From Hymenoscyphus infarciens (lineage: Eukaryota > Ascomycota > Leotiomycetes > Helotiales > Helotiaceae), in contig LLCB01000410.1 in the NCBI GenBank assembly GCA_001414345.1, positions 1 through 41,881 of the forward strand: a stretch of DNA of 41,881 bases, in the 5' to 3' direction. Below are positions 22,724 to 34,289 of this stretch, piece by piece. Below the pieces are notes generated by a model that saw nothing but the letters and a program-made list of their open reading frames with translations, had not been told where the DNA came from and searched no databases. A program made the translations under genes and the position numbers. The first letter of the stretch is position 1; every line of letters starts with the position of its first letter.

Positions 22724-23499
22724 TAAAAAGGCTAAACTCTACTTCGCTGGTGACGGTATTTATAATATCTCTTTTAAGTACGTTCGCTGTATATTTTGTT
22801 TCGAACTCGACTTAGCCTAGAATCGGATTAGTTACAGCGACTTCTTAAATAGCCGGGATTCTAGAGATCTCCTAGACGGCTAGTAATATTAGGGTTTAGT
22901 ATCGGTTTTAGATAGCTAGTAAAAATCGTGTCTTATACGTTATAGGATTTAAATACGCTAAGTGTTTAGAATCTTAATAACCCTCTCTATATAAGGACTA
23001 TTGTATACAGGTTTAGTGAATAAGTCGACTTACTATAGTTATTACAAAGGCTTCTAAATCTGCTCTTACTCTCCCCTCTATTCGACATCATGTCGATAGT
23101 TCTGCTATAAGGCGTTGAACGACCTTCTAGGGCTACCTCTCTTTTAGAAAGATAACCCTCTAAACCCTCTCTAACCTAACTCGTAACTGTATACTAAGAC
23201 TTAGAAGATCTTGACGAAACGATAAGTAAGACTTCTTAAATATAGACGATATATAGATAATAGATAGACGAGATAAAGGTATATAAAATAAAGGATAAAA
23301 CGATTGATTAGAGAGATAGAGGATAAAATTATAAGTAAACTTTAAAGTTAAAAACACTTTGCCTTTGAACTCTTACTAATCTGACCCTCTTTTAAACCTT
23401 TGTTTAAACCCTCTTTTACTTTTAAAAGCCTAAATTTAAACCTCTTTTGATTAAGAGACACTGCTACTCCTAATGCCTTCCTACTACTTCCTAACCCTT

Positions 23500-25270
23500 A
23501 AATCGGATATAAATTAGTTAAAATACACTTTCTATTAGGATAAACCTTAGAAGTAAGCTCTTAGCTAAGTTATTACTGTCTTTAATAATACTAACCAAAC
23601 ATTATTCGACTCTACTCTAATCTTCTCTTAAACCTCTACTAGTAAACATTTAAAAGACTACAGTTATAAACCGAGTCCTAGCCGCTAGTATAAAGGTTAA
23701 AAGAGATAAAAGTTAAAAGAGATAGAAGTAGAATTAGAAGAAGAATACGCTAAAGAAACTTTTACTAACTTTAAAAGGTCGCTTTTTAAGTACGGCTATA
23801 CTTAGAGAGATACTAGAATTAGAAAGGTTCTTTTATATATAGGATAAGATTATACCTCAGCTCTGAAACCCGTCTACTACTTTTAAGAGACGTTGGAATT
23901 ACAACTGCTAAAATAGTGTCTAATTCTTTTAGCTATAGATAAGAAGACACGCCGAAACGCTAAGTTACGAGATATTAGTACTACGGTTTAGAATACCCCT
24001 CCTTATCTAACTTAGCTCTGAACTCCCTATAATCTAATAGTAACTCTTTCTTTGAAATCGGAAGATGATTTAAGTTCTTAAGTACTCTAAAGGGAATAAG
24101 GCAGCCTATAAGCCTGAGTAATATAGTTATATAACTATATACCTATATCTAAACTTAGATACTATCGTACTTAAAACTATACCTCTTTTTTTATTATCTT
24201 AAACTTTAGATAACAATTTTAACTTCGACAATTTAGCTATAACTTCGCCTTTAACTAGCTAAAACTGCTTCTTTCTATTGTCCTAAACTTCGGATAGTAA
24301 GACAACTTCGGTAATAAACTCTTTTGACTAGCCGAAACTACTTAATAACTTCGGAAATAACTTCGTCTTTAACTACTTAAAACCTTACTAACTCTAATTA
24401 GAGTCTTACTTTCTTTTTACTTCTAGCTAGACTAGAAGTTCTTTTTTATTTAAATTTAACTTAGATATAAATTAGTATACTCTTAAAAGGATAGTAACCT
24501 CTTAACTAAGTTATTACTATCTATAACATTATTGACTTTTCGTTTCTAACTTTACGTTTTTAAATTCGAATTAGATACGAATTAGTATACCCTCGAAGTA
24601 AACTCTTAGCTAAGTTATTACTATTACTTATAACGTTACCTCTTAATATTCGCCTCTAACTCTAATCTAAATTCGCTTCTAAATATTCTAAACTTTTCCT
24701 TTCTTACTTTCTTTTACTTTTAGCTAAGCTAGAAGTCCTTTTTTTATTTAAACTTTTGAATTAGATATAAATCGAATTAGTATACTCTTAAAAGGATAGT
24801 AAGCTCTTAACTAAGTTATTACTATTATTTATAATATTATTAACTTTTCAGTTTAGACTTTACTCTAAATACCTACTAACCTTAGTTTAAATGAACTTAT
24901 ACTCTTTTTTTATTTAAATTTAAATTAGATATAAATTAGTATGCTCTTGAAGTAAGCTCTTAACTAAGTTATTACTACTAATTATAACTAAACAACCTTT
25001 AACTCTACTTTAAATTCGCTTTTAATTTTAGAACTTTTTCTAATTTTAACTTTTAAACTTTAAACTTTCTCTAACCTACTAGATAGATTAGACTATACTC
25101 TTTTAGTAATTTAAATTAGATATAAATTAGTATACTCTTGAAGTAAGCTCTTAACTAAGTTATTACTACCTCTTAACTAAATAACCTCTGACTCTACTCT
25201 AAACTTTTAAATTTAACTTTTAAACTTTTTTTCTAATTTTACTTTAAACTTTTTTAAACTTACTAGATAG
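23500..25270. repeat. Internal repeats of the pol-less LTR element
   Basis: A 50-55-bp motif with TTAGATATAAATTAGTATAC followed by CTCTTAACTAAGTTATTACTA recurs at about 24461, 24571, 24761, 24925 and 25116, with a more diverged copy near 23504. Spacing is 110-190 bases. Sub-repeats include a CTAGACTAGAAGTTCTTTTTT-type stretch (24426 and 24726) and GATTAGACTATACTCTTTTA (25088 and 25272). The stretch is rich in C, T and A and poor in G. No protein reading is supported. Confidence 0.7.
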
Positions 25271-25571
25271 GATTAGACTATACTCTTTTAGTAGATGTGA
25301 ATACTTACTCTTAATATTAAAGGATTAGAAATAAAGTCTCTTTATAAGTATTTATAAAGTCGATTTAAAGCTAATATCTTACTTATAATATTAAGATAAA
25401 TAAAGTACCTTTAAACCTAGGTTAGCTATGATCTAGATCTTAATCTACCTTTTTGCTTATAATAAATATAATAAATACTTTAACTCTAATAATAATACTA
25501 TAGTATCCTAATTCGACTCTAAATAATAAGAGATAGAAGACTTAAGATAAGTCTTTTTTAAAAGAGGGGGA

Positions 25572-25935
25572 TATAATAGTATATTGTCTTATATAGCTGA
25601 TATTATGTAGTATATACTATATATATTAGCTTTTAGTAGTTATTATTTTATATTATCTAATTTAAGAAGGTTACGTACGTCTATATATCTGTCTAGACTT
25701 TTAGACGTACTTCGTAGAGTTTGAGCTTTTATATTAGCTGACGTATATCGTTATTTGGTTTTGTACCCCTTTTATATCGTCTAAAACCTCTTATATATAG
25801 CAGCCTACTCCTAGAGTCAGAAAAGGCTAGTTTAGCCTTTACTTCTATATTAGAGCCTAGTATTTACATACGTCATTCTGTCAAACGCACTCCTATATGC
25901 CTCTTCTGTAGTTATATGTATTTCGTGCTATTATA
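25572..25935. repeat. Right LTR of the pol-less LTR element (364 bp)
   Basis: Gap-free partner of 22360-22723. The first two-thirds are strongly RIP-mutated relative to the left copy; the last third (from about 25850, with TTACATACGTCATTCTGTCA) is the better preserved one. Confidence 0.8.
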
Positions 25936-25939
25936 GAGC

Positions 25940-26090
25940 TCTACTAACGATAATATAAAGGAACCTACTACTACTACTAGCGGTTAGAACTCTACTAATA
26001 ATAATATAAAGGAACCTACTACTACTACTAGTAGTTAAGACTCTACTAGTAACAGACCTACTACTATTACTAGTAGTTAAGACGCTAAAG
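25940..26090 (+). repeat. About 50-bp coding repeat in third ORF
   Basis: Two near-identical units and one shorter unit, each reading like STNDNIKEPTTTTSG or STNNNIKEPTTTTSS with a TAG/TAA (former Gln) at the junction. It is a Thr/Ser-rich low-complexity segment that immediately follows the insertion site of the pol-less LTR element. Confidence 0.75.
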
Positions 26091-29000
26091 CTACTAGTAG
26101 AGATTCTAAACCTAAGAACGAAATAGTTATTACTTATAATAAATAAAAGAATAAGAAGTTAAGATTTATCTAACTAGAACATATCTTACTTAAGAAACGA
26201 TAGAAGATTCTTAAAGTTATAAAGATAGAAGCTAAATTTAAGACTATATAATAGTAAGCTATACTATCTCTTTAACTAAGTTAAGTTATCTAGTAATAAT
26301 AGTATCCTAGCCTCTTTAAAGTAACTTTATTTCTAGTACTTAGAACCTTATATCTGCTTTAATATAGAGCTTACTCTTAATAATAAGCGAATATAAGACG
26401 ATAAAGACGTCTTTTATAAAGAGAGATTTAATACCTCTAACTATACTTACTTTAAGACTTACCTTAATTAAGAAGCCTATACTATTAAAGACTTTATATA
26501 TTAAGACCTTAATAAATATAGCTTACTAGCTACCTTCTTAAAGCTAGACTTTAGAAAGCTAAAAGGTATAAAGATTTTTACTATTAATATTAAGATAGAT
26601 ATAATTAATATTACTAGTATTAACATCTCTCTTATAGTTAATCTAAACTATAGTTAGATAATATAATAATTTATTAATAAAGTTAAGACTACTTAAATAG
26701 AAAAGAGTATTTTTAAATTTATATTTATTATTAACAATTATTATAGTAATCTTTCTCTTATTAGTACTAAAATTAAAGCTAATAAGAAAAAGAACCTTAA
26801 TAACTTCTAGATTAAAAATACGCCTATTTCTAGCTAATTAGGTATAGGTAATCTATTCTAGATTCTAGAATAGATGCTCTTAAGAGTTATAGGTAAATAT
26901 CTATATTATATCCTTATATTCTATAACTATAAGTATATATATATACTTCTAGCTTACACTATTTATAATAAATTTAAGATTATAGTTAGAGAAGTCGTAG
27001 ATTAGTAATTAGATGAATTTACTATAGCTATTTCCTATATTTATAGCTTAGATAGAAAGCTATTATAATACGATTATAATAGAGATAAAGCCTAGATTAC
27101 TACTATTAATATATAATACTATATCTATAAAAATCCTAAAAAAGGCGATTATGTTAAAGTCTAATTCCTTAATCTTAAGACTATACTATATATTAAATAT
27201 AAAGGACTTAATACTAAGAATAAGTATTATTTTAGTAAAGAAGTCTTAGATAATAAGGATAAATCTAACAACGATACTAGAGAATAGATCTATAGTATAA
27301 ATAGTAGTAAAATAATTATTAGAGGTAATAAGAAGGAAAAAGCTAAGATAAAGAACCTACTAGAATAGTAAATAGAAGAGCGATAAGCTACTATTATAGG
27401 AATTATTACTAATATACTATCCTCTCTAGGTATAATCTTAATTACCTTCTATACTAGAAAGGATCTATTATAGTAAGGCTCTAATAGTAAGTAAGTTACT
27501 ACTTACTTTAACATTCTAATATTAAATATTACTAATATACTTTCTACCTATTTTATAAACACCTTTAATAAGATAGAACTTATATATAAGATTAAGGTTA
27601 CTTCTAAGATTTTAATATAGTTCTAAAATAATATTATTTAAAGCCTTAATAATAGAAGAGTATTAGTAAAGAAGAATAAGCTATTCTATATCTTAATATA
27701 CTATATAAAGCTATTTATAAACTTTAACTCTCTAATCTCTTAGGAAACTATAGACTTTTTTACTAAGTACTATAGTAGGCCTTTCTTAGATAAATTTATT
27801 TAGAAGGTAATCGCGAAGTTTAATCTTAACTATTAAGTTAAATATAAGAAGTTATAAGAGCTATATATACTATTTATTAGTATCTAAGGTTATATAGTAT
27901 CTTATAAAATAGATTAGATAGAAACTCTTTTTATATTAGGTTATTATAATCCTAATATAAAGAACCGAGTCCTTCTTATATATCTTATAAATAAGAGAGT
28001 AGATAATCTTACTAAAAAGATAGATAAGATCTTCTTATCGCTTAACGTTAAGAAGACGGTTATTTACCTTAGTAGTTTATTAGTAGAAAAGAATAAACTT
28101 CTTAATTACTATATATTAGAAGACTTTAAGTTCTATATTAAAGATATATCAGCTCTATTATAGAGTTTTGTTAAATACTTTATCTATAAAGCTATTTAGA
28201 AAGTTAAGATAAATAAGAAGGTAAGAGATTAGAGATATCTAGTATATATATAGAAGTTTAGCTTTTAGAAGTATATCTTTGACCTAATTAGTAGATTAGT
28301 AAAAGAAGTCGTAGAATTCTAAGCTTTTAAAACATATACTTAGAAAGTCCTCTATAACCTTAATAACCTAGACTTAAAGCTTTTAGCTTATATAAACACT
28401 CTTAATAAGACTATATAGAGAGTTATTATAGAAGCGGATGTTATTATAACTATACTAGTAATTACCTTATAATTAAGAGCCTAAGAATAGATAGATAAAT
28501 TATTTAGATTTAGTATAGATAAAGCTAGTATAATAAATCTAGCTATTATAATTATCTTAGCCGCCGGTCTTAAGTTTAAGATATATAGTATAAATAACGA
28601 TATTAAATAGATATATTATTATTTAGTCTTAAAGACGGACGTGGAAGCCTAGAATCCTAGTATAAAGTATCTTAATAATACTATTCTAGAGTATTATAAG
28701 TATAGTAAGTATTGTCTTATATACCTAAACTATTAAAGCTAAATACGTAATAGTATTATCTAGAAATTCGTTAATAAGGAATACTACTATAGTGAAATAA
28801 TCGACGCTACTACCTACTATAGCTTACTTCTAAGTAATTATATAATAAAAGAGGTTAATAAGGAAATTTTTAACCTTAATACTTAATTTATTATAGTATA
28901 AGTATAAGGTAGTACTTCTAATATTAAAGCTAAAAGTACTTCTATCTTTAATAAGAACTATATTAATATTAGTAATAAGTAGATATAATATATTAAATAA

Positions 29001-31542
29001 AAGCTTAAGTAATATAAGATTAAGCACTTTAAAACTATCTATATCTACTATTATAAAGTAGAAGTTAAAGCTATAGTTATTAATCTTAAACGTCTAAATA
29101 ACCTAGGCTACGTCTTATATATTACTAAAGTTACTTAGAGTATAACATTTAACGCCTTAATACTTAGTATTCTAGCTAGTATAAAGATTTTAGAATAATA
29201 TAATAATATAAAGTATATATTAGTATTAATTACCTAATACGTTTACTTACTTATAGTACTTATCTTAGACTATATTCTTAAGCTAAAGTTATATAGCTAT
29301 AACGTTTTCTAAAATAATATATAGATAATATAACACTCTAATATCGGTTATATCTACTGATTATAGTATTATATAAAAGATTATAGATATACTACTAATA
29401 CTTAGGTAGTAAATACTAAAAACTATAGTAGATATAGTTAATATAGCTATTTTTAAGCTACTTATATAAATAATAAGACTTTAAAATATAACCTTTATAA
29501 TTACATTAGTTATAGAAAGAATATATACCTCTATGCTAAGAATAAGAAAGACAACGGTACTAATATATTTAGCTAAATATATAAGTACTATAGATTAGTA
29601 TATTATATTATTATAGAGAAGCTAGACAGCTATAAGTAATATAACTACGAGTATACCTTTTAAGAATACTTATATATATAATATATAAAGTATAAGGAAT
29701 TCGGCTATTATAAGTTAATATATATAAATATAGTTAAATACACTGCTTATAGTTTAGAGGATTACGTTAGAGAGAGCTATAGAATAGCCTATAGTAAGGC
29801 TAGAAAGGTAATATAACGTATACTTAGTATATAGCTTAGCGATTATAACTACGTTTCTTCTCTTAATAATAAGGAAGAGCTAGCTATAATAGTAGATAAT
29901 AATCAAGACGCCTTAGTAATAATAAGTAAGCTTCTACTATAGTCTAAAATTCTACCTATCTCTATAGAGGTATATAAATACTTATAAACGTAAATAGATA
30001 TAGTACTTATAAAGAGCGATGTAATTATTAGTAATTTAAGCTAAAAACTACTACTAATAAGATTTATTAAGCTAAATTCTAAGTAATTTATTATATACTT
30101 AGTTCCTACTATTCCTTAAAACATAGTAATTACGTTACTAGTCTTAAGAAACAAGATTACTTTTAAGATCGATGATTAGACTTATATTATAAGCTAGAAA
30201 TAGAAGCTGCTTTTAGATAATAAAAAAAAGATAATTAAATTATAGATCTTAGAAATATTTAGTAAACTAAGTAACTATGCCTTTTAGAGACTTTATAATA
30301 TTAATTAAGACTTTTAGATAAATCTAACTATTACTACTTTAGCTGTTATTCCTTAGAAGGATAATAGGTTATTAGATTCTAATACTACTTTTAAATAGAA
30401 TATAGAAATCGAGACTTAAGATATAGAGATTAAGATCTAAGATATAGATATTAAGTCTTAAAATTTAGAGATTAAGACCTAGGATATAGATATTAAGCCT
30501 TAAAATTTAGAGATTAAGACTTAAGACGTAGATATTAAGCCTTAAAATTCAAAGATTGAGACTTACGATATAGATATCGAGACTAAGGATATAGAGATTA
30601 AGAAGTCTATAAGAGCTTTACCTAAATTAGCTACTAAATCTGTTTCTTCTCTAGTTAAGGCTCTAGTCTCTTATACACTTAATGTCTTTAGTAAATAAGT
30701 CTTTAAGCTATATATTATATACTTTAACTTTATAGATAAGCTAGATATTTTCTAAAAGGACTTATACTATGCCTAGTTTTCTAACAAGTATATTATAACT
30801 AATATTAATAGAAATAAGTTATACTATAGAGTATAATTAATTATCTTAGTCTTATAGATTTAATATAATATTAAATATTTATTCTCTAAAGAGGAACTTG
30901 TTAATATACTAGTAAAGGGACTTATAGATAAGGTGTATAAAGCTATACTCGAAGATATTAAGATAAAGCTTATTAAGAGCGATTTTACTATAGATACTCT
31001 TATATTTTTCCTTTATCTACTTATAGATATACTAATTAAGTTAAAGATTACTTTAAAATAACTAGATCTTATTATTTATATAGCTAACGCTCTTACTACT
31101 TCTTAGGTTATTTAAGATAGTGGTTATAATTTATATACTACTAACTACATCTTATAAATTTAAGTAAATAGTATCTACTACGAGGTTATATAACTAATTA
31201 TAACTGTTATAGATTAATTAAAAGCTTAAGAGATAAAAGCTAAGAAGTAATAATTAACTATCCTATACTATAGAATTAATATCTGCGATAGAATAATAAT
31301 AGCTAAGATACTAGGCTCTAATAATAGATTTTTTAACGAATTAGAGGATAAGGAAGGAGAAGATAATATAGAGAAGAATAAGGATAGATTAGAAGATATT
31401 ATAGAAAAGTCGAAGAATAAGAATAGATTAGAAGATACTATAGAAAAGTCGAAGAATAAGGAGCTAGATAAGGCCTAAAATCAACTTATAGTTAGTATCT
31501 CTTTTTATAACTTTAAAGGAAGACGCTTTTTTAAGAGAGGTA

Positions 31543-31726
31543 TATTATAAGAAGGACATATAACTATACTAGTAGCGGACCTATAGGTATAGATAGTTAT
31601 AAGTGCTCTATACTCTCCTCTTCTCTCTTTAAACGTTTATTACTACACTATATAAGAGATTACTTTCACGTATTTCACCGAGCCTAGCTATAAGCTCCTA
31701 ATCTATAATCTGTCTCTTATACTATA
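31543..31726 (+). repeat. 3' LTR of gypsy element (184 bp)
   Basis: Gap-free match to 8257-8440. AAGAGAGG, a polypurine tract, lies just before it at about 31533-31540. AGATA follows at 31727-31731 as target duplication. Confidence 0.85.
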
Positions 31727-33270
31727 AGATATAAGTTTAGTATTATATAATAAATTTAAGAAGTTATCTAAAAGCTTTATTATATCTTAAGCTAATAAAA
31801 TATACTAGATATTCTAGTATAGAAGTATTTAAAAGGTAATTACTTTAAGACTTAAGATTAAGTACTTTTAAGATATATAGAAGTTTAACTTTAATAATAT
31901 AATTACTATTTATAATTAGTCTAAACTTAATTTAGTAAGTATAATACTACTTTCTTTTAATCTTTAGCTAATTAAATTAAATAAAGCTCTCTTTTAGCTC
32001 TTTTAAATACTTCTTATTAGCTCTTAAGAGTATATTTAGAACTTTTAATAAAATAATTTTAATAATAGTTAAAAAAGCTTAAAAGAAGTATATTAATAAT
32101 CTAACTATACTATTCTTATTTTAGAAAGGTAAATAATATTCTCTTCTCTTTTACTTTTACTAACTTAACTATCTTAGAATAGAAAAAGATCTCTAAATAT
32201 TATAATTTTACTAGGAAATTACTAGTATATACTATTATAATAGTACTCGACTTAGGTTATAAATAGAAGTACTTAAAAAAGTCCTAGAAACCTAGCTAGA
32301 TAGCCTTTTCTTAGTCTATAATAGAAAAACTATAGAATAACAATTATTACTCTAAGAAAATACTTAGCTATATAAATAATAGAAATATTAACTTTTAGAT
32401 TTCGTTATTTAGTCTAGTTTATTAATCTCTAGTATTCAGTTAAGAGCTTAATATATTTACCTAGTTTTTATTCTAAAACAGAAGTAAGAGATAAGCTTTC
32501 CTCTCTATTTTAACTTTTACTTTAGACTTTGTTTTAGTTGCTTTTTAACTAATACGCTTTAGTCTAAGCTTCTCTCTCTTATAAGTAATAAGTATACTTA
32601 ATATTATACTCTTCTTCTAAGATATAAGTAAAAGTATAATTAAAATATAGCTTTAATATACTTAAAAGAAGGTCTATCTTAATCTTTATATATTAGTAAT
32701 AGATATACTTTCTATCTTTTACTTAAGTGCTTTTATAGAACGCCTCTAGTTATTAGCTAAAGTATTAGTTTTTAATTAATATAATTAGTTTAAGATATAT
32801 ATTATAGAAATCTTTAAATACCTAAAATCCTAGTATAATATTATATCTTTTAATCTTATTAGCTAATTTAAGAGTAAGAAAGCGATACTTAATATATTAG
32901 AAGTATTTTAAGATAAGTTAATAAATAGTAAGTCTAGTTTTAGTTTAAGTTTTAAGAGGTTAGTAAACTAAACTTATTTTTGTTATTTTATCTTACTATA
33001 TATATTCTTTAATATTTAATAATTTCTATAATATATTATTAATTTATTATTAAATAAAGAGTACTATAAAGAATTAGTTATTAGAGTACTATTACTAGGC
33101 TAATTACTTCTAAAACCTTATATCTAGTAACTTAGTTATTCTTATTAACCACGTCTTCTAAAAATAAGCTTTAAATATTAAAAATTTAATTAAAAACTAA
33201 TTAGTTACTATTAAACTTTCTTTTAAACTTTAAAGTATTATATTTAATTATATACTATAATCTTTATATA

Positions 33271-33370
33271 TAATAATTAGTAAGATAAGCTAAGACCTAG
33301 GTTTTATTATAGTATATATATAATAATTAGTAAGATAAGCTAAGACCTAGGTTTTATTATAGTATATATA
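33271..33370. repeat. Perfect 50-bp tandem duplication
   Basis: Two identical 50-bp units, each starting TAATAATTAGTAAGATAAGC and ending in TTATTATAGTATATATA, stand head to tail. Perfect identity inside heavily mutated DNA implies that the duplication happened after the RIP mutations. Confidence 0.9.
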
Positions 33371-33428
33371 TAATATATACTTTAAATATATTTTAATTTA
33401 TATACTAAGAATTAACATTTACTATATA

Positions 33429-33525
33429 ATTAATAGAATAACTAGTTTATTCTGAAATCGTCTAGTAAACTTAGTTTCGACTATTAAGTATATAATAAAT
33501 AATCTCTACTAATTATTCTATTAAT
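33429..33525. repeat. Short inverted repeat in AT-rich remnant
   Basis: ATTAATAGAATAACTAGT at 33429-33446 pairs with ACTAATTATTCTATTAAT at 33508-33525, with one mismatch, over a 61-base spacer. It may be a small foldback or MITE-like element, or chance in such biased sequence. Confidence 0.4.
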
Positions 33526-33849
33526 ATTTAGTATTATTATTATATAGTTTTAAAGTAATAGAAGAGTATATAGAAAAAGTATAAATAGCTTTATTTTAAG
33601 AAAATATAAGCTTTTACGCTTATAAGTTATTAGAAGATATATTATTTAATATTACGATATTACTATAATATTATTCTTTATTTTAATATATATTATTACG
33701 ATATTATAATAATATCTAGTATTTTATTACGAGAATACTATCGACTATACTAGACTTTTTACTCTTAGAATTAGAGTATAATAATAAGAATATCTTATAA
33801 GTTTAAGTAGGAAGTGATTATTATAGAGCTATATAAATTATAAAGAATT

Positions 33850-34040
33850 CTAAATTATATTAAGATATTAAACACTTTATATATAAGTAATAATTTGTAT
33901 AGAAAAGAGTAAAGGAGAGTATTATTAAATTATATTATATACTTATAAAAGAGATACTAGTAGAGAGACTAACTAAAATATTAAAAGGTAATAAACATAA
34001 GAAGTTTATAAAGTTATTATAGCTTATAAAGTTGTCTATT
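33850..34040 (+). pseudogene. Ty1/copia pol C-terminal (RNase H) remnant
   Basis: The plus strand reads IKHFIYKQQFVQKRV, then IIKLYYILIKEILVERLTKI, then LKGNKHKKFIKLLQL. This order matches the end of Ty1/copia polyproteins: an IDIRHHFIR-like stretch, then a V.T.EM.AD.LTK.L stretch, then F...L.L. TAA/TAG again stand where glutamines are expected. What follows (34033 onward, TGTCTATTTAAGAAGG) could be the start of its 3' LTR, ending before 34290, but no matching 5' LTR was identified. Confidence 0.6.
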
Positions 34041-34289
34041 TAAGAAGGTTAAAAGTTAAAGATATATAGAGATATATAAGATACTAGTAAAGAGACTAAA
34101 GCTTAAATAGAGAGTATATTATTATATTAGATATTTACTCTTATAATAACTACCTAATTAAGGTTAGCTTACGTATTTATAATCTCTTCTATATATATTA
34201 GATAGTTCTCTCTTTATAGTAATAAACACTAAATTCTCTACTCTATACTTCTAAATACTAGTACAACTTCTATTAACCTTGCACCTGTA

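Larger units (their letters stand above)
22360..25935. mobile_element. LTR element without pol (LARD-like), 3.6 kb
   Basis: Two 364-bp direct LTRs (22360-22723 and 25572-25935) are flanked by GGGCT (22355-22359) and GAGCT (25936-25940), the latter a RIP variant of the former. The LTR start is TATGACGGC in one copy and TATAATAGT in the other, both derivable from TGTGACGGC. The 2.85-kb interior has no recognisable gag or pol, is poor in G on the plus strand, and contains dispersed copies of a repeat. It is inserted in the third ORF of the surrounding gypsy element. Non-autonomous by content; its helper is unknown and its orientation cannot be set. Confidence 0.8.
21864..31540 (+). pseudogene. 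Unrecognised long third ORF of gypsy element, interrupted
   Basis: Starting in the third plus frame, a long polypeptide reads through if TAA/TAG are taken as former CAA/CAG. The 5' part (about 21864-22355, containing SLPIYKLDNSKYEFTLATNE) joins exactly across the inserted LTR element to a T/S/N/K-rich repeat (25940-26090). After one frame change near 26300 the same frame holds to about 31540, some 1,750 codons; I checked the register at 26343, 28302, 28632, 30483 and 31461. Without the insertion the ORF spans about 2,000 codons and ends at the purine tract of the 3' LTR. A 14-residue-like repeat (EIKTQDIDIKPQNL pattern) occurs at 30400-30600 and charged repeats near 31340-31460. I see no RT, integrase, protease, chromodomain or envelope-like signature. 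Function unknown. Confidence 0.6.
8257..31726 (+). mobile_element. Ty3/gypsy LTR retrotransposon with nested insertions
   Basis: Two 184-bp LTRs (8257-8440 and 31543-31726) in direct orientation are flanked by AGATA target duplications at 8252-8256 and 31727-31731. Both LTRs start as TGTTACGAG or its RIP form TATTATAAG, and both end in TA, expected from CA by CpA-to-TpA change. A purine tract AAGAGAGG precedes the 3' LTR. The internal order is gag, protease, reverse transcriptase, RNase H, integrase, then an unrecognised long frame. A LINE (11601-17316) and a smaller LTR element (22360-25935) interrupt it. Without these insertions it measures about 14.2 kb, long for a fungal gypsy element. 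All frames are broken by RIP, so the copy is dead. Confidence 0.85.
31732..33849. mobile_element. RIP-degraded transposon remnant, right part
   Basis: Continuation of the sequence into which the gypsy element inserted. From about 31735 to 32500 the plus strand reads in patches as a Gag-like helical polypeptide, for example LYNKFKKLSKSFIISQANK and LVSIILLSFNLQLIKLN. The region 32500-33850 is too decayed to read by eye. Together with the copia-type tail at 33850-34040 this suggests, but does not prove, a Ty1/copia element with internal deletions. Confidence 0.45.

Noticed and set aside
22369..22820. Two plus-strand open frames of 67 and 95 codons
   Set aside because: They lie in and just after the left LTR of the pol-less element, have no domain, and are not kept open in the homologous right LTR.
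21864..31540. Alternative genetic code with TAA/TAG as glutamine
   Set aside because: Only transposon frames show such stops, together with loss of CpA everywhere and Asp-to-Asn changes in catalytic sites; the island genes use TAG and TGA as normal stops. RIP explains it fully.
21864..31540. Envelope-like gene making the element an endogenous retrovirus type
   Set aside because: No signal peptide, transmembrane pattern or cleavage-site arrangement was recognised in the third ORF.
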